From contig NZ_CP035280.1 in the NCBI RefSeq assembly GCF_004103695.1, positions 1,674,001-1,738,000 of the forward strand: a DNA stretch of 64,000 bases, read 5' to 3'. The notes beneath the pieces are model-generated. The model worked only from the letters and a program-made list of their open reading frames with translations. It searched no databases and was not told where the DNA came from. This DNA is from Clostridium sp. JN-9. GTDB lineage: Bacteria; Bacillota; Clostridia; Clostridiales; Clostridiaceae. Positions 18,331-28,558 of the stretch are shown here, one piece after another. The number at the start of each line of letters is the position of its first letter. The first letter of the stretch is position 1. The translations under genes were made by a program, and so were the position numbers.

Positions 18331-19533
18331 GTGAAATTATCAAATAGAATATCAAATATGCAGTTTTCTCCAATAAGAAAACTTTCACCTTACGCTGACA
18401 TTGCAGCAAAAAATAACATAAAAGTTTATCATCTAAATATCGGCCAGCCTGATATTAAAACTCCGGAATGCTTCTTTAAAGCAGTTAATAATTTCGATGA
18501 AAAAGTACTTGCATATTCATCATCTCAAGGTATAAATAAATTAATTGAAAGCTTTATAGAATATTATAAGAAGTGGAATATTCATTTGGAAAAAGACGAA
18601 ATAATGACTACTAATGGTGGAAGTGAAGCAGTTTTATTTGCATTAATGGCAATTTGCGATGCTGGAGAAGAAATAATAATACCAGAACCATTTTACACAA
18701 ACTATAATGGTTTTGCAGAGGCTGCAGGAGTAAATGTAGTACCTTTTATTACTAAGGCTGAGGAAGGCTTCCATCTCCCTGAAAAGGAAGAAATAACATC
18801 AAAAATTACTAATAAAACAAGAGCCATATTGATTTCCAACCCTGGTAATCCAACTGGTGTTGTTTATACTGAAAAGGAAATCAGAATGCTTGCTGATATA
18901 GCAAAAGAATATAATATATATTTAATAGCTGATGAAGTATACAGAGAATTTGTATACGATAATTTGAAATATACTTCAGCCATGTATATGACTGATATTT
19001 TAGACAGAGTCATTTTAATTGACAGTATTTCAAAGCGTTATAGTGCCTGTGGTGCCAGAATAGGATTAGTGGCTTCTAAAAATAAAGAACTTATAAATCA
19101 GATTTTAAAGCTGTGTCAGTCCAGGCTTTGTGTTCCTACCATAGAACAGATGGCAGGTGCAGATTTAATAAATACACCTGAAAGCTATTTTAAGGAAGTT
19201 AAAGCAGAATACCAAAATAGAAGAAATATATTATATGATTCCCTTTGCGGTATCGAAGGTGTGGTTTGTAAAAAACCATCGGGAGCTTTTTATATTGTGG
19301 CTAAGCTTCCAGTAAAAAATGCTGAGGATTTTGCAAAATGGATGTTAACTGATTTTAATTATGATGGCAAAACAGTAATGGTGGCTCCTGCAGAAGGATT
19401 TTATGCTACCAAAGGCTTGGGACAGGATGAAGTAAGGATTTCCTACTGCATTAATAGTGAAGAATTAAAAGATGCTATGAAAATTTTAGGAATTGCAATT
19501 AAAGAATATAAAAAATTAAATAATAGAAAGTAA
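18331..19533 (+). CDS. PLP-dependent aminotransferase, aspartate aminotransferase-like
   Basis: A 400-residue class I aminotransferase. Motifs: 'HLNIGQPDIKTPE', 'AYSSSQGINKL' (the PLP-phosphate region), 'TNGGSEAVLFAL', 'ISNPGNPTGVVYT', 'LIADEVYREFVY', the Schiff-base Lys in 'DSISKRYSACGARIG', and the C-terminal Arg in 'EVRISYCIN'. It should move amino groups between amino acids and 2-oxoacids; clostridial members are mostly annotated simply as pyridoxal-dependent aminotransferases. The start is the GTG at 18331 after 'TATGGGGGGAC'. It ends at a strong terminator shared with the convergent GNAT gene. Confidence 0.93.
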   Translation: MKLSNRISNMQFSPIRKLSPYADIAAKNNIKVYHLNIGQPDIKTPECFFKAVNNFDEKVLAYSSSQGINKLIESFIEYYKKWNIHLEKDEIMTTNGGSEAVLFALMAICDAGEEIIIPEPFYTNYNGFAEAAGVNVVPFITKAEEGFHLPEKEEITSKITNKTRAILISNPGNPTGVVYTEKEIRMLADIAKEYNIYLIADEVYREFVYDNLKYTSAMYMTDILDRVILIDSISKRYSACGARIGLVASKNKELINQILKLCQSRLCVPTIEQMAGADLINTPESYFKEVKAEYQNRRNILYDSLCGIEGVVCKKPSGAFYIVAKLPVKNAEDFAKWMLTDFNYDGKTVMVAPAEGFYATKGLGQDEVRISYCINSEELKDAMKILGIAIKEYKKLNNRK

Positions 19534-19549
19534 ATATCTATTTACCTTA

Positions 19550-19580
19550 AAAGAGATAAGAAAAATTTTCTTATCTCTTT
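19550..19580. terminator. Bidirectional terminator
   Basis: AAAGAGATAAGAAAA / TTTTCTTATCTCTTT forms a 15-base-pair stem between the convergent aminotransferase and GNAT genes. The right arm overlaps the 3' end of the GNAT gene. Confidence 0.85.
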
Positions 19581-20461
19581 AATTTCCATAAATTTGTTTC
19601 CGATTCAGTAATAAATCCTACCTTACTATATAAATTAAAAGCTATCACATTGGATGAATCCACTTTTATTCTTACATGTTCAAATCCCTCATGTTTTAAT
19701 AAATTAACTAAATAAAGTATTAATATCTTTCCATAATGTTTTCCTCTATATTCACTGAGTACTCCAAGGTTTACTATAAAAGGTTCCCCTCTGTCAATTA
19801 TTATCTGGCCATATCCAATAAATTCATCACCTGATTTTAATAATACAGCTCCAGGGTCATAATAATAACTTTGAAGCTCATCATAGAAAATGTCCTCAAC
19901 TGTCAAAGGAATTCTTGAAGAACTTTTAAAAACTTCATTTTGTATATTACATCTATATTCTTCATCATAACCTTTTCTAAAATTAACTATTTCTACTCCC
20001 TTAGGAATGGATAAAAATTCAACATCCTTATTTAAGCTGAAATACAATTGGATTGTGCCATGCTCTTTTTTAAACCCAGTACCTTCCAGAATAATATAAT
20101 TGAATTCATTTTTTTTACAAGTAAAGGTATATATACAGTTCTTTTTAAGACTGTTAAGTAGAAAATCCAAAGCCTGTATAGAATCTTTAATGTCATTTTT
20201 AATTATATATTTAGTGTTTATATATAAGCATTTAATGCTGTATAAGTAATTATCATCACTGCTGGTCCATATATAACCTATAGGTATATCGTTATACAGC
20301 AGTAAGCTAATACATCTTCTTAGAAAAAATTGCTGAGTAAAATTAGAATTTTCGTATACATCAAAGAAATCTTCATTTAATTCATTAAATTCAATATTCC
20401 TATTCTGAAGATGCCTGAATTCTTCTAAAAGTTTTTTATTTAGTCTTACAATTTTAAACAT
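19571..20461 (-). CDS. GNAT family N-acetyltransferase (two-domain)
   Basis: A 296-residue protein. The C-terminal half (about 155-296) is a clear GNAT domain: acetyl-CoA motif A reads 'LGVLSEYRGKHYGKILILYL' (R-G-x-x-Y-G), and 'VDSSNVIAFNLYSKVGFI' is motif B. The N-terminal half (1-150) appears to be a degenerate GNAT-like fold with 'FFLRRCISLLLYNDIPIGYI' but no pyrophosphate-binding motif. The acceptor is unknown. A weak TAGGGG site precedes the ATG at 20461. It is close to, but separate from, the upstream cotS-like gene. Confidence 0.85.
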   Translation of the reverse strand: MFKIVRLNKKLLEEFRHLQNRNIEFNELNEDFFDVYENSNFTQQFFLRRCISLLLYNDIPIGYIWTSSDDNYLYSIKCLYINTKYIIKNDIKDSIQALDFLLNSLKKNCIYTFTCKKNEFNYIILEGTGFKKEHGTIQLYFSLNKDVEFLSIPKGVEIVNFRKGYDEEYRCNIQNEVFKSSSRIPLTVEDIFYDELQSYYYDPGAVLLKSGDEFIGYGQIIIDRGEPFIVNLGVLSEYRGKHYGKILILYLVNLLKHEGFEHVRIKVDSSNVIAFNLYSKVGFITESETNLWKLKR

Positions 20462-20550
20462 AATTACCCCTAAATATAACCCTGATAATAGGAAATTTCA
20501 CGACTTATACTATTAAGTATAATTGGAATAAAAACATTAGTCAATGTAAA

Positions 20551-21609
20551 CTAATGATCAAACTTGTTCAGATATTCAAGATAATCGTCTAAAAATTTTT
20601 GCTGCAATTCATTATATCTGACTAATTTTGTCAGCTTATGTTCATATTTAGCCTCAGACCAATTTTTATGCCTTAGGTATCTTTTTTTGCCAAGCTTCCA
20701 AAACTTATGAGGAAAGATAATCAATGCAAGCATTACTTCCAGCTCTTCCTTAGATACCTTTTTAACGGAGCTGTATGCTTCTATAATCTGCCTAACCTTA
20801 TCAAAGTCCCATTGATAAGTCTTTTTATACATTATCCTTCTTATAAGCTTTCCAAGGTCATTAATCTGTAAATCTATCATTATACTGTCTAAATCAATTA
20901 TATAGTAATCTGAACCCTTCTTAAGGATATTTTGATAATAAAAGCTGTCATGGCAAATTGTTTTGTTTTCTTCTGCATTTTTGGACAGTTTATAATAATA
21001 TGAAGAATTTAAGAAACTTAGGGATACTAATCCTCTATTGTAGAAGCTGTCTATATAATCATAATAACTAAGATCAAAATTACTTTTTAATTTTTTCTTT
21101 TGTATAATTTTTTTAAATCTATCCAAATCAGTTAGATTGCTATTAAATATTTTAGGCCAGTTTTTAAGATTATTTCTGATTTTATACTTACTTGTATCAA
21201 GATTACATGCACTTAAGTGGAATTTAGCAAGTAACTTTACACAATTTAATACTTCATCTATATCATTTAAAGTACATTCCTCACCATCAATCCATTCCAT
21301 TAAATAAAAAAAGCTTTTTTTGTGTTTTACATAAAAATAGCCATCCTTTGTTTTAAAGTACTTTGCAGTAAGGTTAAAGCCATTAGCTGCCAGGTCATCT
21401 ATAAGCATACTTCCGTTTCGAGGTTTATATTTGCCATGATTCAATCTTTTCAGGCAGTAATTCCCTGAGGAAGTTTCTATTTTGTATGCACTTCTCATTC
21501 TTGAAATATTTATTACTTCAAGATTATATTTACTTAAAATTCTAAGTACTAATTGTTTTTCCTTATTCTGAATCTCATCAGAATAAGCAATAAGCCTTCT
21601 ATTCCCCAC
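20551..21609 (-). CDS. CotS family spore coat protein
   Basis: A 352-residue protein with an aminoglycoside phosphotransferase/choline kinase-like fold as in Bacillus CotS and CotI. It has 'YCLKRLNHGKYKPRNG' (the Lys of the kinase N-lobe), 'MEWIDGEE', the catalytic-loop equivalent 'ICHDSFYYQNIL' (H-D-x5-N) and 'YYIIDLDSIMID' (the D-F-G equivalent). Members of the family are made in the mother cell and go to the spore coat; kinase activity has been argued for some of them. The presence of this gene indicates a spore former. The start ATG at 21609 follows 'GGAGGGAAAATC'. Confidence 0.85.
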   Translation of the reverse strand: MGNRRLIAYSDEIQNKEKQLVLRILSKYNLEVINISRMRSAYKIETSSGNYCLKRLNHGKYKPRNGSMLIDDLAANGFNLTAKYFKTKDGYFYVKHKKSFFYLMEWIDGEECTLNDIDEVLNCVKLLAKFHLSACNLDTSKYKIRNNLKNWPKIFNSNLTDLDRFKKIIQKKKLKSNFDLSYYDYIDSFYNRGLVSLSFLNSSYYYKLSKNAEENKTICHDSFYYQNILKKGSDYYIIDLDSIMIDLQINDLGKLIRRIMYKKTYQWDFDKVRQIIEAYSSVKKVSKEELEVMLALIIFPHKFWKLGKKRYLRHKNWSEAKYEHKLTKLVRYNELQQKFLDDYLEYLNKFDH

Positions 21610-21680
21610 GATTTTCCCTCCAAAATATCTCTAATAAAGTATATTATTTTAATACTGAAATATTACCTGGAGGGTAAAAT

Positions 21681-21706
21681 AAAAAAGACCATATTGGCCT
21701 TTTTTA
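21681..21706 (-). terminator. ispH-S1 terminator
   Basis: Minus-strand stem AAAAAGGCC / GGTCTTTTT with loop AATAT and a T run. It closes the operon running from the flavoprotein gene to ispH-S1. Confidence 0.8.
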
Positions 21707-21716
21707 TTAATTATAA

Positions 21717-23627
21717 TTAAATTTCATCAGCTTCTTTTATACTTAAGCCTATTTTCTTATTTTCTTTATTTACTTCAAGTATTTTAGCTTTAACCTGCTG
21801 GCCGATTTGTAATACATTTTCAACCTTATCCACTCTCTTATGACTTATTTGAGAAATGTGAACTAATCCATCTACTCCAGGTTCAATTTCAACGAATGCG
21901 CCAAAGCTTGCAAATCTAACTACTTTACCAAGTACTATATTACCTACAGGGTATTTTTCCTCTACATTGTTCCATGGATCCTCAATTAATTTCTTTATGC
22001 TCAATGATAATTTTTTGTTTTCCTTATCTATATCCAGTATATAAACTTTTATTTTATCACCAATTTTTAAGCAATCGCTTGGCTTATTTACTCTTCCCCA
22101 GGATATTTCAGATACATGAAGCAATCCATCAACACCATTTATGTCAACAAATGCACCAAAGTTTGTAAGTCTCTTTACTTCACCTTCTACTATCATATCC
22201 TTATCTAAGCTTTCCCATGTTTTTGCTTCTTCTTCATCTTTAAGTTTTTTTAGAATTGCCCTTCTTGAGCCAACTATTTTAGTGTTTCTTTTGCTTTCGT
22301 TAAATTCTATAATTTCAACTTCCATTTCTTTGTTCATGTATACAGATAAATCATCAATATGATATAACTCCAAATGAGATGCAGGGATAAATACTCTGAT
22401 ACCTTTATAACTTGCCACAACGCCTCCATTTACTATCTGTTTTACTTCAACAGTTAATAAAGTCTTATTGTTAAAAGCATCTTTTATTTCTTTAAAAGCT
22501 TCTACTCTTTCTAATTCTATTTTGGATAGAACTATATATCCATCCTCATTTCTAAGGCTTATAATTTTTACTGTTAATTCATCTCCAATTTTATAAATAT
22601 CCTTTAAATTAACATTCTCATCCTTGGAGATTTCATTTATTGGGAGAATTCCATCACCTTTATAGCCTATATTTAAAAATAATTCTTTGGGGTTTACTGA
22701 TATTACCTTTCCTTTAATCACATCTCCTACAGCAATGTGTAGATCATTTTGATTCATAAATTCTAATTGTTCATTTGATTCAACTGTTTTATCATCACTC
22801 ATTATTAAAAGTGCCTCCTTTATTATCCAATCAGGTGTTGAAGCTCCAGCAGTAACACCAATATTTTTGATTTTTTCCTTATTTATATAATGTGGAATTT
22901 CTCCCGCATTTTCAACGTGAATTGTATTTGGGCAGTTTTTTTTACAAATTTCATATAGTTTAGTTGTATTTGAACTATTTTTGCCGCCAATGACAACCAT
23001 CATATCCACTTTTGAAGACAAATCATTAGCAGCTTTCTGTCTTACCTCTGTAGCAGAACAGATTGTATTGAATGCTGCTATTTCCTTACACTTTTTTATT
23101 ACTATATTCAATACCTTTTCCCAGTTTTCCTGTTTTTCTGTTGTCTGTGAAACTACACAGATCCTATTAGGCAATTTATCAAAATCGTTTCCATCCTTTG
23201 AAATTATTGCACTGTTATTACACCATCCATTAATACCAATTACCTCTGGATGGTTCTTATCACCTACTATTAAAATAGTATACCCTAATTCATGATACTT
23301 TTTTACTTTTTGCTGTATATTAGATACAAATGGACATGTGGCATCCACAATAATTAAATTCTTATTTTTTAATTTTATTAAATCTTCTTCTGATATACCG
23401 TGTGATCTTATAATTATCACATCACCGGAATTAAGAGTATCTATTTTATCCAATTCAATTGGGTAAATATTATTTTTTTTAAGATTATTAACTACATCAT
23501 TATTATGTATCAATGGGCCCAAAGTATATATTTTTTTATTATATTTTTCTTTGCATTTTAATGCTACGTCAACAGCTCTTTTAACACCATAGCAAAATCC
23601 GGCTTTATCTGCCAGTTTAATATTCAT
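21717..23627 (-). CDS. ispH: IspH (HMBPP reductase) fused to ribosomal protein S1-like domains
   Basis: A 636-residue bifunctional protein well known in clostridia. Residues 1-285 are IspH, the last enzyme of the MEP isoprenoid pathway; the [4Fe-4S] cysteines are in '[12 protein letters not shown]', '[11 protein letters not shown]' and '[11 protein letters not shown]'. Residues about 300-636 contain four S1 RNA-binding repeats. The best are '[16 protein letters not shown]' and '[16 protein letters not shown]', each followed by '[10 protein letters not shown]' or '[10 protein letters not shown]'. I choose the ATG at 23627 because AGGTGA lies upstream; a GTG 9 bases earlier overlaps that site. 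It follows cmk by 20 bases, and cmk-S1 pairing is widespread in bacteria. Confidence 0.96.
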   Translation of the reverse strand: MNIKLADKAGFCYGVKRAVDVALKCKEKYNKKIYTLGPLIHNNDVVNNLKKNNIYPIELDKIDTLNSGDVIIIRSHGISEEDLIKLKNKNLIIVDATCPFVSNIQQKVKKYHELGYTILIVGDKNHPEVIGINGWCNNSAIISKDGNDFDKLPNRICVVSQTTEKQENWEKVLNIVIKKCKEIAAFNTICSATEVRQKAANDLSSKVDMMVVIGGKNSSNTTKLYEICKKNCPNTIHVENAGEIPHYINKEKIKNIGVTAGASTPDWIIKEALLIMSDDKTVESNEQLEFMNQNDLHIAVGDVIKGKVISVNPKELFLNIGYKGDGILPINEISKDENVNLKDIYKIGDELTVKIISLRNEDGYIVLSKIELERVEAFKEIKDAFNNKTLLTVEVKQIVNGGVVASYKGIRVFIPASHLELYHIDDLSVYMNKEMEVEIIEFNESKRNTKIVGSRRAILKKLKDEEEAKTWESLDKDMIVEGEVKRLTNFGAFVDINGVDGLLHVSEISWGRVNKPSDCLKIGDKIKVYILDIDKENKKLSLSIKKLIEDPWNNVEEKYPVGNIVLGKVVRFASFGAFVEIEPGVDGLVHISQISHKRVDKVENVLQIGQQVKAKILEVNKENKKIGLSIKEADEI

Positions 23628-23647
23628 TATAATCACCTGTAAAATAT

Positions 23648-24295
23648 CTATAATTTAATATAACTTGAAATCTTATCCACAACTTGTTCAATATTCATAT
23701 TTGATGTATCAATTTCAATTGCATCTTCAGCCTTAATTAATGGACTGACTTCTCTTGTTGAATCTATATTGTCTCTTCTTATTATATCACTAAGTATGTC
23801 ATTATAATTAACACTTATACCCTTAGCTATTAATTCATTATATCTCCTTTCAGCTCTTTTTTCAGCTGATGCTGTTAAATAAAATTTGTAAGGAGAATCA
23901 CACAGCACAACTGTACCAATATCCCTTCCATCCATAATAACATTATAATGTTCTGCCATTTCTTTTTGAAGATCAACAAGTATTTCCCTTACTTCTTTTA
24001 TAAGTGAGAACATTGACACATTTTCGCTTATAACAGGCATTCTGATTTCATCCGAAATGTCTTCACCATTAACAATGAGTCTTTCACCTTCAAAATGCAT
24101 ATTTAGGGAATTAATCAGCTTAATTAGTTTATCAATTTCATGGATTCCAATATTATTTCTTAAAGCAAATAATGTAACAGCTCTATACATTGAGCCTGTA
24201 TTAATGTACATTAAATTAAACTTTTCACCAACTAATCTGGCAATAGTACTTTTTCCTGCACCTGCCGGCCCATCAATTGCAATGCTAAAATTCAT
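23648..24295 (-). CDS. cmk: Cytidylate kinase
   Basis: Cmk phosphorylates CMP and dCMP with ATP. The P-loop '[15 protein letters not shown]' opens the protein. '[15 protein letters not shown]', '[21 protein letters not shown]' and '[14 protein letters not shown]' are the NMP-binding and lid features. I take the ATG at 24295 (215 residues) since AAAGG then has 9-base spacing; the ATG at 24304 sits on the ribosome binding site. It is in an operon with aroH upstream and ispH-S1 downstream. Confidence 0.96.
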   Translation of the reverse strand: MNFSIAIDGPAGAGKSTIARLVGEKFNLMYINTGSMYRAVTLFALRNNIGIHEIDKLIKLINSLNMHFEGERLIVNGEDISDEIRMPVISENVSMFSLIKEVREILVDLQKEMAEHYNVIMDGRDIGTVVLCDSPYKFYLTASAEKRAERRYNELIAKGISVNYNDILSDIIRRDNIDSTREVSPLIKAEDAIEIDTSNMNIEQVVDKISSYIKL

Positions 24296-24357
24296 TATGT
24301 TCATCCTTTCGATTAATAATATTCTATATTAAAATAAAAATTCCTTTATTTTATGAC

Positions 24358-24723
24358 CTAATCAGTTAACAAATCTTTTCTTAATGCTGATGCATTATTC
24401 AAATATACAAATTTTGTAGAACTTTTTATACCATCCATGAAAATTAAAAATCTAATGCAAAGATTTAAACTATTTTCTACACACATTTCATTAAAATGCA
24501 TAATTGCTAAGTTTGGCAGGCTGAAATGTTCTCTTATAAATTTCCCTGGATATGCTTTTGTAATATCATTTGTGCAGGATATTATTAATGATTTCACATC
24601 GCTTCCTTGAATTTTATTCTGCTTTAGGATTTCCTGAAATAATCTTATGGATTCTTTTTCAATTTCATACTCTGTATTTTCAGCTACAGTTGTGGCTCCT
24701 CTAATGGCAATAATATTAATCAT
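24358..24723 (-). CDS. aroH: Chorismate mutase, AroH type
   Basis: A 121-residue protein of the trimeric AroH class, which converts chorismate to prephenate for Phe and Tyr synthesis. Conserved residues include the N-terminal 'IRGATTVAENTEYEI' (active-site Arg), 'IISCTNDITKAYPGKFIRE' and 'CIRFLIFM' (Arg of the second subunit). The gene overlaps the upstream flavoprotein gene by 8 bases, which implies translational coupling. The ribosome binding sequence AGGAG lies unusually close to the ATG. No other aromatic synthesis gene is nearby. Confidence 0.93.
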   Translation of the reverse strand: MINIIAIRGATTVAENTEYEIEKESIRLFQEILKQNKIQGSDVKSLIISCTNDITKAYPGKFIREHFSLPNLAIMHFNEMCVENSLNLCIRFLIFMDGIKSSTKFVYLNNASALRKDLLTD

Positions 24724-25942
24724 CTCCTATCATCTTACCGGCTAAAAATCCTGTGGACAGTGCTATTTGAAGGTTAAATCCCCCAGTAAATGCATCTACG
24801 TCAATAATTTCACCTGAGAAATACAGGTTATTTATTATTTTTGATTTCATAGTTGATGGATCAATCTGTTTTACATTTACACCCCCTGAAGTAATTATAG
24901 CTTCTGCTATGGGTCTCAATCCTTTAACGCTTAAAGTAAAGTTTTGAATTACATTGCAAAGTTTATGTCTTTCTTCTTTAGTTATTAAATTAACTTTTTT
25001 ATTTTCATCAATTCCAGATAACATTATAATTGTTTCAATAATCTTCTTTGGTAATAGTTCATCTAATGAGTTTTTGTAATCTTTGTTTATATTTTTTTGA
25101 AAATCCCTTTGAATTCTTTTGTCTAATTCAACATCAGACAGTGCAGGCTTTAAATTTATTACTGCCTTATATTGTTCATTTCCATTAATAAAGCTGCTGC
25201 TGCTTAATGCAATTGGACCAGATATACCAAAGTGTGTAAATAGCATTTCTCCGAAATCTTTGTATACTACCTTATTTTTGGAATTTATAATTTTTAATTC
25301 TACATTTTTTAAGGATAAACCTTGCAAATCCTTTATCCAGTCCTCTTTTATTTCAATTGGCACTAAAGAAGGACGTAATTCTGTAATAGGGTGTCCTATT
25401 TTCTTCAATATTTTAAAGCTTTCACCTGTAGAACCTGTCTGCGGATATGATAAACCGCCAGTGCATATTATAAAATAATCACCTTTAATATTTTCTCCAT
25501 TTGAAAGCATTACAGATTCAATTTTATTATCTTTTATGATAAAATCTTTAAATTCAGTATTTAATAAAACATCCACATTATTTTTCAATAATTTTTTCTG
25601 CAGAGCTGAAATTATATCTGAGGATTTATTAGAGTCTGGAAAAACTCTGTCACCTCTTTCTACTTTCAGAGGAACACCCTGATTTTCAAAAAAATCCATT
25701 GTATCTTTATTTGTAAATGTATAAAGAGCACTATATAAAAAGTTAGAATTAGTAGGAATATAATCAAAAAACTCACTGATATCCTTGCAGTTTGTAATGT
25801 TGCATCTTCCTTTTCCTGTAATATAAAGCTTCTTGCCAAGCTTTTCATTTTTCTCTATTAATGTAACATGAGTTTTTTCTGAAGCTGAGATTGCAGCCAT
25901 CATTCCAGAAGGCCCACCACCTATTACGATGGTTTTTTTCAT
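24716..25942 (-). CDS. NAD(P)/FAD-dependent oxidoreductase, HI0933/YhiN family
   Basis: A 408-residue flavoprotein of the HI0933-like family (aminoacetone oxidase family in some annotations). The N-terminal dinucleotide-binding motif is 'VIGGGPSGMMAAISA'. It has the family signature 'KLGKKLYITGKGRCNITN' and the C-terminal FAD motif 'SGEIIDVDAFTGGFNLQIA'. No reaction is firmly assigned to the family. It is the first gene of an apparent operon with aroH, cmk and ispH-S1. GAGGTGA precedes the ATG at 25942. Confidence 0.93.
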   Translation of the reverse strand: MKKTIVIGGGPSGMMAAISASEKTHVTLIEKNEKLGKKLYITGKGRCNITNCKDISEFFDYIPTNSNFLYSALYTFTNKDTMDFFENQGVPLKVERGDRVFPDSNKSSDIISALQKKLLKNNVDVLLNTEFKDFIIKDNKIESVMLSNGENIKGDYFIICTGGLSYPQTGSTGESFKILKKIGHPITELRPSLVPIEIKEDWIKDLQGLSLKNVELKIINSKNKVVYKDFGEMLFTHFGISGPIALSSSSFINGNEQYKAVINLKPALSDVELDKRIQRDFQKNINKDYKNSLDELLPKKIIETIIMLSGIDENKKVNLITKEERHKLCNVIQNFTLSVKGLRPIAEAIITSGGVNVKQIDPSTMKSKIINNLYFSGEIIDVDAFTGGFNLQIALSTGFLAGKMIGDD

Positions 25943-26030
25943 TTATAATCACCTCAATATATAAACAAATTTATTACCTATTTAACTTTACATTTTAAAA
26001 GCTAAACTGTCAATTATATATATTAAGATA

Positions 26031-26058
26031 AAAAAATGGTGAACCACTTGGGTTCACC
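26031..26058 (-). terminator. gdhA terminator
   Basis: Minus-strand GGTGAACC / GGTTCACC with a 5-base loop, followed by ATTTTTT. Confidence 0.9.
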
Positions 26059-26066
26059 GTAAATGA

Positions 26067-27332
26067 TTAATACCATCCTCTTAGCTTCATTGCTTTAGCT
26101 ACTCTTCTAATTGAATGCATGTACGCTGCATTTCTCATTGAAACTTTATATTCTTCTTTTATTGACCATATATCATTAAAGGCATTGACCATAGCTATTT
26201 CTTCTTTTTGTTCAACTTCTTTTTCGCCCCAATAATATCCATACAGATTTTGAACCCATTCAAAATAGGAAACAGTTACTCCTCCTGCATTTGTTAAAAT
26301 ATCAGGTGTAACTAAGATACCTTTTTCAAATAAAATTTTATCAGCATCAGGAGTTATTGGTCCATTGGCAGCTTCACAAACTAATTTTGCATTTATTTTT
26401 TTAGCAACATCACTTGTAACTGAATTTTCAAGTGCAGCTGGAATCACTATATCAACACCTAATCCCCAGAATTCATCTACTGATATTTCTCTGGAACCAG
26501 GGAATCCTAACAGATTTCCATTTTCATGTATATAATTGACCATGGCTGCAGCATCTAAACCGTCTTCATTATAGATTACATAGCTTCCTTTTTCTCTGCA
26601 CCATTCACAAACAGCAACTATCTTAGCACCTAGTTTTTCGCAGTTTAATGCTGTAAAACTGCCAACATTACCAAATCCTTGAAGAGCTATTTTTGCTTTT
26701 TTCATATCTATACCTAATTTTGCAGAAGATTCCCTTGCAGTAACAGCTACACCATATCCAGTAGCAGCATTTCTTCCTTTTGATCCTCCAAAATCTACAG
26801 GCTTTCCTGTAAATGTTCCAATTGCACTATATCCAACTAATTTATTGTACTCATCAGCCATCCATGACATAATCTGACCATTGGTATTAACGTCTGGTGC
26901 AGGTACATCAACTTTTTCTCCAATTAACTTATAAATTCCATCTACATATCCTCTGGATAGTCTTTCTAATTCGCCCTGTGAAAGAGTTTTTGGATCAACA
27001 ATTATTCCTCCTTTTCCTCCTCCATAAGGAATTCCTGTTACAGAACATTTAAATGTCATCCATATGGAAAGTGCTTTTACTTCATCTAAAGATACATTCT
27101 GATGAAATCTAACGCCGCCTTTAGTTGGACCAACTGCATCGTTATGTTGTGCTCTAAAGCCTTTGAAAACCTTTACTGAACCATCGTCCATTTTAACAGG
27201 TATATTTACCTCTAAAACTTTTAATGGCTGTTTTAGAATTTCATATACTGCTGGTTCCATACCTAATTTGTCGCAAGCTTCCTTTACCATCATTTGAGCA
27301 TTTTCAAATGGATTTAAATTTTCCTTTGCCAT
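26067..27332 (-). CDS. gdhA: Glutamate dehydrogenase
   Basis: A 421-residue hexameric-type glutamate dehydrogenase that interconverts glutamate with 2-oxoglutarate and ammonia. In amino-acid-fermenting clostridia it is a central catabolic enzyme, usually NAD-linked. The substrate domain has 'GGVRFHQNVSLDEVKALS', 'PYGGGKGGI' (catalytic Lys region) and 'VDVPAPDVNTNGQIMSWM' (catalytic Asp). The nucleotide domain has 'IALQGFGNVGSFTA' and ends '...AMKLRGWY'. AGGAGG lies upstream of the ATG. It is monocistronic, with an RpiR-type regulator gene directly upstream on the same strand, separated by that gene's terminator. Confidence 0.97.
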   Translation of the reverse strand: MAKENLNPFENAQMMVKEACDKLGMEPAVYEILKQPLKVLEVNIPVKMDDGSVKVFKGFRAQHNDAVGPTKGGVRFHQNVSLDEVKALSIWMTFKCSVTGIPYGGGKGGIIVDPKTLSQGELERLSRGYVDGIYKLIGEKVDVPAPDVNTNGQIMSWMADEYNKLVGYSAIGTFTGKPVDFGGSKGRNAATGYGVAVTARESSAKLGIDMKKAKIALQGFGNVGSFTALNCEKLGAKIVAVCEWCREKGSYVIYNEDGLDAAAMVNYIHENGNLLGFPGSREISVDEFWGLGVDIVIPAALENSVTSDVAKKINAKLVCEAANGPITPDADKILFEKGILVTPDILTNAGGVTVSYFEWVQNLYGYYWGEKEVEQKEEIAMVNAFNDIWSIKEEYKVSMRNAAYMHSIRRVAKAMKLRGWY

Positions 27333-27483
27333 GATAATACCTCCTAAAGTGAATATAATATTTCAAGAAACTTATATTATGCAATTTCACCATCTTATAA
27401 TATATATATTCTATATAACTTTTGATATTCCTTCCTCATTATAAAAAATATTTGAAAATTTTAAAAAATATAATTTTATTAAT

Positions 27484-27519
27484 AAAAAAAGGAAAGCAGG
27501 TGCTTAATTGCCTGCCTTT
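27484..27519 (-). terminator. Terminator of the RpiR regulator gene
   Basis: Minus-strand AAAGGCAGG / CCTGCTTT with one bulged base and a 10-base loop, followed by CCTTTTTTT. The stem overlaps the stop codon. Confidence 0.75.
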
Positions 27520-28402
27520 AGTATTGATTGTCCGAATTATCCTTATATTGATATACCTGATATTCCTGCCAGATGTTTTCCAATTCTGAAAATGTGTTTG
27601 AAATTTTCTCTTTTTCCCGTAATCCAACTGAAATAATTAATGCATTTATAACACTTAATGGAGCTACAAGTGAATCAACAAATGAGGCCATATTGCTTTG
27701 TGCTATTAATGTATAATCAGCTCTGGCAGCCAAAGGAGAAAGCAAACTGTCCGTAAGAGCAACTACCTTAGCGCCTCTTTTATGTGCAAAGGCTAAAGAT
27801 TCTACTGTTCTTGATGCATATCTGGGGAATCCTATACCAATGACTAAATCTTCTTCATTCACATTAATCATCTGCTCAAAGGTATCACTGATGCCATAAC
27901 TAACTACTTTCACATTATCTAAAATTAGGTTTAAGTAAAACCCAAGAAATTCTGCTAAAGCTGTTGAGCTTCTTAATCCTATAATATAAATTCTCTTTGC
28001 TGAAAAAATAGAATTTACTACATCTTCAAATGTTCTGTGGTTGATTTTTTCCAAGGTTGACCTGATATTTTCTATATCAGATTTTAAAACACCTTTTAGT
28101 GCTGTGCCCTCACTAACAAAATCATTTGAAAGTTCTATTCTTTGAACTGTTGTCAATTTATTTTTAATTAATTCCTGTAAAGCCTTCTGCAGTTTAGGAT
28201 AACCTGAAAATCCTAATTCATTTGCAAATCTTACCACTGTGGATTCACTTACGCCAACACTTATTCCCAGCTTTGCTGCTGTCATAAAAGCAGCTTTGTC
28301 ATAATGTTTTAATATGTATTCCGCAATAAGCTTCTGGCCTTTACTTAATCTTGGAAATTTCATTTGTATTGTGCGCATCAGGTCTTGTTTATTTTCTTCC
28401 AT
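27518..28402 (-). CDS. MurR/RpiR family transcriptional regulator
   Basis: A 294-residue regulator. The N-terminal helix-turn-helix domain (residues 1-80) has 'KGQKLIAEYILKHYDKAAF' and 'LGISVGVSESTVVRFANELG'. The C-terminal SIS domain (about 115-260) has 'VNSIFSAKRIYIIGLRSSTA' and 'GAKVVALTDSLLSPLAARAD', which bind a phosphosugar in characterised members. The ligand and target genes are unknown. It lies between rluB and gdhA on the same strand. Control of gdhA is conceivable from position, but no operator was identified. Confidence 0.9.
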   Translation of the reverse strand: MEENKQDLMRTIQMKFPRLSKGQKLIAEYILKHYDKAAFMTAAKLGISVGVSESTVVRFANELGFSGYPKLQKALQELIKNKLTTVQRIELSNDFVSEGTALKGVLKSDIENIRSTLEKINHRTFEDVVNSIFSAKRIYIIGLRSSTALAEFLGFYLNLILDNVKVVSYGISDTFEQMINVNEEDLVIGIGFPRYASRTVESLAFAHKRGAKVVALTDSLLSPLAARADYTLIAQSNMASFVDSLVAPLSVINALIISVGLREKEKISNTFSELENIWQEYQVYQYKDNSDNQY

Positions 28403-28558
28403 ATCAATTCATTCCTTTCCCCCAAAATAAAATCTCTATGCAATATTTATTTCATTTTAACATTAATTGAACAATTTAGCAACATATCATTCATATTGCT
28501 TTTTTCAATAACAATTAGATAGGATGGATTGTTTTTACTGGATTATATGTATATTTAA

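Noticed and set aside
22981-23295. 104-residue + strand ORF opposite ispH
   Set aside because: Antisense shadow of a strongly conserved gene, with no ribosome binding site or family resemblance.
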